Below, one piece after another: positions 41,093 to 50,000 of a DNA stretch of 64,000 nucleotides (positions are counted from its first letter, which is position 1; each line of letters begins with the position of its first letter). Position numbers and translations under genes: made by a program. The DNA comes from Plasmopara viticola (lineage: Eukaryota; Oomycota; Peronosporomycetes; Peronosporales; Peronosporaceae): contig MBPM02000047.1 in the NCBI GenBank assembly GCA_001695595.3, forward strand, positions 248,001-312,000, in the 5' to 3' direction. Below the pieces are notes generated by a model. It was not told where the DNA came from, did no database searches, and saw only the letters and a list, made by a program, of their open reading frames with translations.

Positions 41093-44000
41093 CGAACCAC
41101 GTCGATACACCCGTGTTGCTAGTATCCATATCACTACACGACGAAGGTGTGACGCTAATTGTCGTTGTGGAGACGGCTGTAACTTGAAAAATACAGTTTG
41201 TAAACGTTCCAACAACAATTCGATCTTGAGGCATCAATTGCTGCACTAGCTGATCCCCTGCAGACTTTATTGTGAGAGATGATACGGAACACGACGTTGC
41301 CGCTGGAGCAACTGCACCCGGCGCGTTTGTACAGACCGTACTGACGAAATATCTCGCAGCAACACCTGCGTCTCCTCGAACGCGAAAGTTGGTGAAATCC
41401 CCACGCAAAATGGTCCCATCTCTCACGGTAGCAACAGATACAAGTGAATTGGCTCCTGTCAGTGCCGTGCTGACACCATTAAGTAAAGGAACATTGCCCG
41501 GTGCATTGCAGAGCAACAAACCAGCCGACTCTTCAAGCTGTTCACAGGGATTAAGGGTGTCACTGGCGTCTCGAAGGAACGTCACTGTCCATGAATAGCC
41601 ACCTGTCAGTCTGTTTACATTTCCTCTGGAGACAGCGACGTCGCCCACATTTGCCATTCGCTCGAGGATTTCTTCGACTGAATTTCCGGAACTTCGGCTT
41701 TCTTGCCTAGTGGCATAAGCGTTGTGTGCTATGTTTTCACTGGTGACTAGCGACGTTACTGCCATGTGAACATACGCCGGCGGTCTTGAGTCGAACGAGA
41801 CGGTAAACGTACCACGAATGGGACCCACACCAGTAGTTGACACACTTGGTACACAGCTTTCACTTCCGTCATTGGCACTTGTTGTAAGGCCATCGGTAAG
41901 GCAGCTCAATAAGAAAGTCGAGCCAACGTGCCGTCCCCAAGCTTTTGAGTAGCCTGATTCCCATACCTCGTCCCACAATGCTGGCGATGAACTCTTCCAA
42001 TTTCCAGCTATTCCATTAGAATGATCACTAGTCGGATCGGCCCACACAGAGGAGTGAAATGTGATATACCACGTATATCCAAGCACCTGAGCGGACGTTG
42101 GATTTCCTCGAGAAACAAGTACACTACTGGGCTTGATTGTTTCGAGGTTATTTAGCTTCGTTTGTACCTCCGAGTCTTCAGCATCAAAGGCAATGGGTGC
42201 AGTGGTCTCTCCGTTAAAGCTAAGCTGAAACGTACCACTTAGTTGATTACCTTTAACAGTTTCAAATACTCCATATCGGACGTTTTTACCGGTTAATTGT
42301 GACGATACAATTTCAAGTAACGCAACGTCGCCTCCTGTTGAAACATCCGAGAAAGAAATGGTCCACGTAAACCCTCTTGCTTGAGTTGCTGCAGAGCGGA
42401 GAATCTCAATGCTGGGAATCTGCAAATGTGTCTGGATAAATGTCTCTAATGCAGTGTCCCGCACACTACTGTCAAGCGTCGTTAACGACGTGTCCACACC
42501 AATCGCACACGGCAAAAGGGACGCCACTTCTCTAAACTTTAACATGATTGTCCCCATTACTTGATTACCGTCGCGACTATTAGCGAACGGATTGAGCGGA
42601 TGCGTGGCATCTTCTACATCTACAGTCGGCACACCATTTGTTGGTGTCGTTAGTGTCACAACGCCTGAAACAACAGTTCTCGTCACCATAATTGGGATAT
42701 TCCATCCCCTACTCGTAAACGTAATTTGCCACGTAAATCCCCCCGACCATTTGTTTCCTGTTGAAGCAAAGACTGTCCTCTTTACATTTACGCTTCCAAA
42801 TACCTTTTTCGAGCTTTGGGTAACCGATTCGAGCAGATTTTTTAAATCAGTTTCGGAAACATCCCATGGAATATCACTAGTATACTGTGGAGTTGGCACG
42901 ACTAGCGTTTGACTTGCATCTGCCTCACTGACCAACCCAATCTGAAACGTACCCATGATCATACTACCGGTAACCGTGCGTGTAACCGTACAGGTAGCAC
43001 TACCAGCGGCTGTACACACCAAAAGCGGCAGTGTGCCGGAGCGTTTGCGAATCGTTACGGTATACACGGATCCAACGAAATTAGCGTCCACCAACTCGGT
43101 ACGAGCAACAGTGACTAAGTCGATTGCACCCGTTAAAAGCCCTTCCACGACACTGGCACTGGAAATAGTCGTGGACGCTGTCTTTAACGGAATGTTTCGA
43201 GAAACCTGCGGGGTTTTATATAAATCCAAAGCCTTGGCCGAAAACTCGCTACAGTACGTCCCCACGTCATTCACGGCAACTGTTATGGTCGTCAAAGTGG
43301 AGGTTTTAGTTACCGTTCCTGCTTCAAAAGAACATACACCCGCTAGTAGCTTGGCACCACTCACGACATAGGAATTTGCTGTCAAGTCTTGTGCTACCGT
43401 AAAGGTGCCACCAGTAAACGCTGTCACGCATCCGGCACAGATGAGAGCGGATACACTTGGAGTACACGCGGTACTGAATGTTGTAATGGCGTACGGATCC
43501 GAGTACGATTCGCACGTGTATGTGACTGTAAAAATAGCATTCGATGCGTAATCCACTTCACTTCCAGCCGTCACTTGCGTTGCTTGTGTCGGTAAACCAG
43601 GCACTGCGCTTCCCCCAACATTTAGTGCAGCATCAATAGCAAGGAGAGGCACATTGCCACCTACTTCTAGACCGGAAAAAGTTATTGTGTAAACGTATGT
43701 AAGATCCGGTCCAGCTGCATTTTGCGTTCGCGTGACGTCGACTGCATCAATATTAGCGAGGTCAATTAGTGCGCTCTTTACGGTCAGCGCTGCGTTTATG
43801 GCCGTTGTATCTTGCAGCGACGAAACGAGATTTGTTGTGCGCTGGTACATTTTCTTCACGCAGTGGGTACATATACTGCTGTCAAAAGAAAAGTAAATGG
43901 TTCCTCCAATGCTTGTAGACGGGGTCGCAAACGCCCCTGGTAGTACCAAAGTAATTGTTTGGACTTCGCTTATGCGTGGCACACCTACTTGTAACGTTTG

Positions 44001-47000
44001 CACTTCAAGTACTTCGGCAACTGATGTTCGAATCGCTTGAATTTCGTCTACATCGTCGCCGTCTAAGCGCAGTTCCTGGACTTCGTTCCGATCGGTAGCT
44101 GAGGTAACCACTGTCTGAACTTCGTCGACTACTGCATCGTTAGTTGTCGTAATTACCTGAACTTCATCTACTCCAGTAAACGTCGTACGTACCACTTGCT
44201 CTTCATTTGTCACCTTAACGGTAACATCAACAAATTGTTCCTCATTCACCACATCGTTCTGCAACGTGATTGCCTGCATCTCACGAATAATTGAAATCGT
44301 TGCACTTGTGCTCTGTCCGCTTAGATAATCCTCTTGTTTGTCCCATTCAACTTGGTAAGATTTGAGGTCATCTCCACCGTCGTACACTGGGTTCGACCAC
44401 TCTGCTTTTACTGATGTCGCAGACACTACTGAAAGTTTAAGATCCCGCGGTGAGCTGGGAGGTTGATCAGTAACTGTGACAGCTGGCGGTGTCGTTTGTC
44501 TAGGAGCACCAGCACCTTTGGCGTTAAACGCGGTAATCCGAAGGTTGTACGTGGATCCAGCGATGAGCGTATCAGATCGAACGCCGGTAGTAGCGTCATC
44601 CGCCCCAATGACGTATGATCGCTCTGAGCTATCGACGAGGCCAAACGCTGGAGGCGTATCAAAGCCTGGCGAACTGTCCCATTCAATCATATATTGCGTA
44701 ATCGATAAGCCACCATCGCCTCCGTAATAACTTTTCTCAGTCGAAGACAGTTCCCATTTAACCAAGACGGCGTTACTAGACAAAACAGTTGCAGCAGCAC
44801 CTTCTACCATTCCAGGTGGGCGATCAAAAGGTATAATACTACTTGGACTTGGCACACCAACCGCTCCTTGGCCTTGGCTGTTGATTGCAAAGACGCGGAC
44901 GTAGTATTTCATCACAGCTAGTACCGGGATATTATAGTAAAACGGAGCTGTATCTGTTGGTGCTACAAGCCGATCTGCCTTCATTGGGCTTGTAAAATTC
45001 ACAGATGTGTCCCATTGAACTTGATATGCGGTAATATAAGCTCCACCGTTGCTCGTAGGAGCATTCCATCGCAGCTTAAGAAGCCGACTCGACAGAGCTA
45101 GCAGTTCGACAGCTTGAGGAGCAGTAGAAATTGTTTGTGGAATTTGAAATGTAGGAGTTATGCGTCCTGCGTAGCCGTACCCTTCATTATTATGCGCCCG
45201 AACAAGAACGCTATACTTCTCACCAGTAGTTAGACGAGGAATGACATAGTATAGCTGTCCTGGTACTCTAACATCAACAGCAATACCAGTCGTTCCGTCT
45301 CGCTCACAATACCCCGAAGGTTGTACACCATTTAGAGTTCGAGTCGCTAGTATTTTAGCCCCGGGGCCTTGCAGTGCAGTTCCATCAACGCTTAGCAACG
45401 TCAAATCATTCTTAAACTCCGATAAAAACATTACTACCCAATTATACCCGTATCCATTCGCAGATCTGGTTATGTTCACAGCCCCAATTGTAACCAACGA
45501 TTCCAGTGCAGTCTTTAAATCGAAAGCAGATACATTGTGCGGTAGTGGTGGGGTTGAATCTGACTGTCCCCCACTAGCAAATGTGACTTTGAAAGTCCCA
45601 CTAATCGGTTGGAGTCCTTTTTGTACCGAGTCGACAACAATGCCGGGATTGTTTCCCGTCCAGCTGTTACTTGGAAGCACCTGAATTAGCTCTTGAGGGC
45701 CAACATGGCCTGCTAAGAAGGTGATTTGCCACTCGTAGCCATATGCCCTCTTAAATACCGGCATGGGAATGGTTACTTCAAGAGCCGTATCAATGGTTAG
45801 TGTCGTGTCGGTGGGTCCTACAGCAGCGGTGATTGTTCGTTTGTTCCCAGCAATCCAGATCGCATCGCCCTGGGCTAACAGGGAGGCGGCTAGTGTAGAC
45901 ACAGACGTCCCATGAACTGTGACTGTCGTGGATGTCGCGGTTACGAGCAAACCACCCACTACACGAGTCGAATCAGTCTTTGATACAGCTACTGTTCCAA
46001 CGGTTGACAGCCGTTCAAGACGCTCTTTCACCGAGTTTGGTCCATCGGCTTCAGCATTCCATCGAATGTTTTCCGTCATTTCACCTTTAAAAGACAATTT
46101 GAAATACCCAGTTAAAGTGAGAGAGTCGGCAAAGCTAATCACTCGCTGGATCTCTGGGATTCCTTCACCCGCAGACGTCGTAATGGTTTGCTGCTCTAGT
46201 ACTCCTTCTGCACGATACCATTCCACCTTGTACTTGTCTACACCGCACCGCTCTCCGCTAATTGTGCTTGCGCTCCAGTCAATTCGTAGCGTTGTTCCGT
46301 CAACTACAGTCGCTGTAACGGTTTGAGGAGCTGGAGGTTGAGTGCACGTGACGGCCGTGGCAAGTGGCGAGTTTGCAGATCCAAATCCATCTGCGTTGTA
46401 CGCCATCACGTGGGTATAGTACTCAATCTCCGGTCGAAGACCTGTAATTGTGAAGTGAAATGGATCGGACCCTGTTATTTTATTCGCAACATACACTTTT
46501 GCGTTGGTCCCCGTAACTTGCGAGCTTGCGACCGTCATTGTAAAAATATTACCAGCTCCCACCATCTCCTCGCCTCGAAGGTACGCAAACGTGACGGTCC
46601 AAATTGCAGTATCGAGGGCCACGTTTCGTATTGCCTTTGAAACTTTGATAGAGTACGACAAAGTTGTCAACTGTAAAGCAGCTTGCATCTCTGACGCTGA
46701 TGCACTAACAGAGACCGGCCCCGTGACTTTTCCATTAAAAATTAGCGTAAACAAACCCCCTATAGGAGAGGCAGCGTCAGTAAAGATCTCCTGAATCTCG
46801 TGAGTAAAGTCACCGATTGCGAGATCACTAAAGCCTTGAACGAGTTCAGTGACGCTGATCCGAGGAAAATCGCCCGTCAATCGCGTCCCGTCCGCAACCA
46901 GTAGGGCCAAATCGCCTTGATTGTGTAAGAATGTGATCTTCCAAGCGTATCCCCATGCCACCTCGGCTCTCGTGACAAGCACAGGATCTACAGCAATATT

Positions 47001-50000
47001 CACCGTATCCGTGATGATAGCGAGAGCATCCGTCATATCAGTTATAGAGCAATCAAATGGCAATGCTGCCGTTTTACGACCGCTCCAAGCTAGAGTGAAA
47101 GTGCCCCCTGCACCTGATGCTGTACGGTAAGTCGTTGTCACTTGTTGCACTTCATACACTTCTTGGATACTTGCTACACCGTAATCTATACTTGAGCTGT
47201 CAAAGTTTGCAGACGAATCCCATTCGATCCTGTACATGGTCACCCTCGCTCCTCCAGAATAATACGGAGCCCAGTAATTTATTGACAGCCATGTAGATCC
47301 ATGAAATTCGCCAAGCGCTACACCTGTGGGTGGAGTGGGAACTACGGAGCTTGGTGATATTTGAGTGTCGACTATCAAGAGCGAATCGCTAATACCTTTG
47401 GAATTCCGTGCAAAAAGCCGGAACGCGTACGCTTGACTGCTTTCGAGGATCAAATAATCTTGTTTGGTCACTGCAACGGCATTATTACCTCGAACATACG
47501 CGAGTAAATTAGCTGATGCAGGTGTTACCACAAGAAGTGGTAGCTTTTTCATCGAATATGTACCCCAGAACGAGACGGTATGGACAACAGTGCCACCGTT
47601 TACCATGGAAACAACGCTGACACCGTCCACAGCGTCGAGAGTCTCAAGTGCATCCTTGACGTCATCGTTCAAAGTCGCCCACGGTATATTCGTTGGGGTC
47701 GTTGTGCCAGAGTCTAAAACCGTTTCACCGGCAAAGCTTAGCGTATACGGTGTCGCTATTGCAATATCACGAGCTTCTAGTACAATTGTTTGTGTCGATG
47801 CAGGATTTCCGATGTTAATAATGTTTGAAGATACTGCTTTAGGGCTCCTTACTCCTATTCGAGCATGAGTTCCTCTCCAATCGTGTTCTGGAATAGCGTC
47901 AATAGTGTCGAGGCTGCCAACGTACGAACGAAAGACTAAGCTCCACGTTCGTCCATTGGAAACATGGTACACTTGAGTCCTTGCAATGCTTTCTGTAAAT
48001 GCACCAGTCACTTGCAAATATCTAGCAGTGACTGCAGTAACAGTGTACTTGTTCATATCAGAGGACACGGAGGGGAGCCAAAGATCGTCACCAACGCTAA
48101 CTAGTTGTCTCAAATCTTCAGTTGTGTGGAGCGTATTGTCAAAGACGTAGACTTTTGGATAACTAGCCACGACAGTATCGTCCACATACTGAACGTCAGT
48201 CATAACTTGAGCTCCGGATACACTTGTGACCGTAAATTTGGTGCTGCCAACGTAAAATACACTGTTGATACCGAATCCATGGTCCGTCGGTAGCTCGAAC
48301 ACATTACTTCCCTGCTCTATTGCTACAATTTGCATCAGCGATACTATAGCAACATAGCCGGGCAAAGCTTTCATCTGTTTCGTCATCAATCCAGCAAATA
48401 TGTCGTAATTCTGCGATGTCGCTGAAGCTGGAAACACTTTATTCAATGTGATGTCAAAGATGGTCATTGACTTTATAGTGTATGAGGAAGGCGTCGCGCC
48501 GATTCTTAACGTTTCACCAACCGCTAAGAATATGCTCGGATCTATCGGTGTACCTTCAAGCTTGATATTGGTTAAAACATCACTACTCGCAGTTGCGTCG
48601 GCGGTGAGCTCCAACGCATAGACACCAAAGTCACCGGACATTCTGTCTCCGAGCGCTACAACAGAGTCAACGACGGTAAGTTTCTGTAGCTCCTGAGTGA
48701 CTTTCATGTGCGTAGCAGAGTAGCCAATAGGCTCCGTAGTCTCTCCACTCATTGTAATCCGAAAGGAGCCACTAATATCATTTTGCTTGGCTTCGGTAAA
48801 CACTGCTACTGTAGGGTAAACGCTTATCGATGCACTTTGGCCTGTAAGACGCGAGTGATGAATGAATAAAGCGTCCTGGCTTCCGTCTTGGGATGCTACA
48901 AAGGTGACGTGCCACGCCTTGCCGAAAAGACCGTACTGGCTTACACTGACGTTTACGGTGCCGGGTGAGGTAATCGAATCAATGGCATCACGCATCTCGG
49001 CGGCCCCTGTATCTTGAAATAGCAATGGCAATGTCATTTTCCCCAAGTAAGACAATGTGAAGGTGCCGCCAATGGCACTCGACGCATCTCCGAGAATTGT
49101 CTGTACCCCAGCTTGCCCTTTAGAGCATCTTCCTTCATACTTGATTGTATGAATGTGACCGTACACTTGCAGATTTGGTGGTGCCCATGCAGTACACGCA
49201 CCGGCTCCAAATGCACTGGAATCGAACTGCAAGGTTGGCCATTCACCTGTCGGATAGTGGCCCCAGAAACGCACTTGATAGTCGTGAAAGTCCAAGATTT
49301 TCAACATGCGAACTTTGCCACTAAAATAATCACAAGACCCCGTCGGTGTCACTGAAATCTTTGTGACGCCTGCAATTGGCGCAGTGTTGACGACAAATTC
49401 ACACGAATTTAATGAAAAATCGTTTGGGTTTTCACTCACTTGGATGATGGTATTCTGAAGTAAGAGATTAACTTGAGCAGTGGTGAGAGCAGCTGCGACA
49501 GTAATTTTACCCGAATTATCATAGTCGGTCACTGACATTGTTGTTTTTACTTTGAACGCGCGTACTTCATCTACCGTGACTTTGGAAACCAATTCTAGAG
49601 CCTCTAGTTTTGCTTTTAAAGTACTGGCCGTGCCTGCTTTTCCTATCGTGATACAGTCCGTGGTCTCACTTCCTAGCTGGAGTTTAAACGTGCCATCGAC
49701 AACTGTTGTCAAGCCAAACAACCGAATCACTTGATCAGACGAAGGAGTCCCCACAACGTACGTGTCACACACACTCTGGTCAGTGTTGATCTCAAAAGTC
49801 CCATAATGGTCAGCAGGAATACCGGTTTGACCAAGTACAATACCGTAAGAACTCGCAGGTAAAGCTTGGTTAGTATCGACCGAGGTCAGTGATGAATGCA
49901 ACTGCAGTCCAGGATACTTGCCATGCACCACGTCACCATTGTCATTGTCGAACGAGATCGTCCATAGATATCCATACGGACCTCTTTCGCTTCCAGAGTT

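Noticed and set aside
30296..41218. The C-terminal frame of copy B as an independent gene
   Set aside because: It starts with TTG, not ATG. Its first 40 or so residues do not match copy A, and homology starts exactly where the upstream frame breaks.
41058..41218. A short intron or programmed +1 frameshift explaining the break in copy B
   Set aside because: Any GT-AG intron of normal size would remove conserved residues, and no known slippery or stimulatory signal is visible. One extra base in a homopolymer is simpler.
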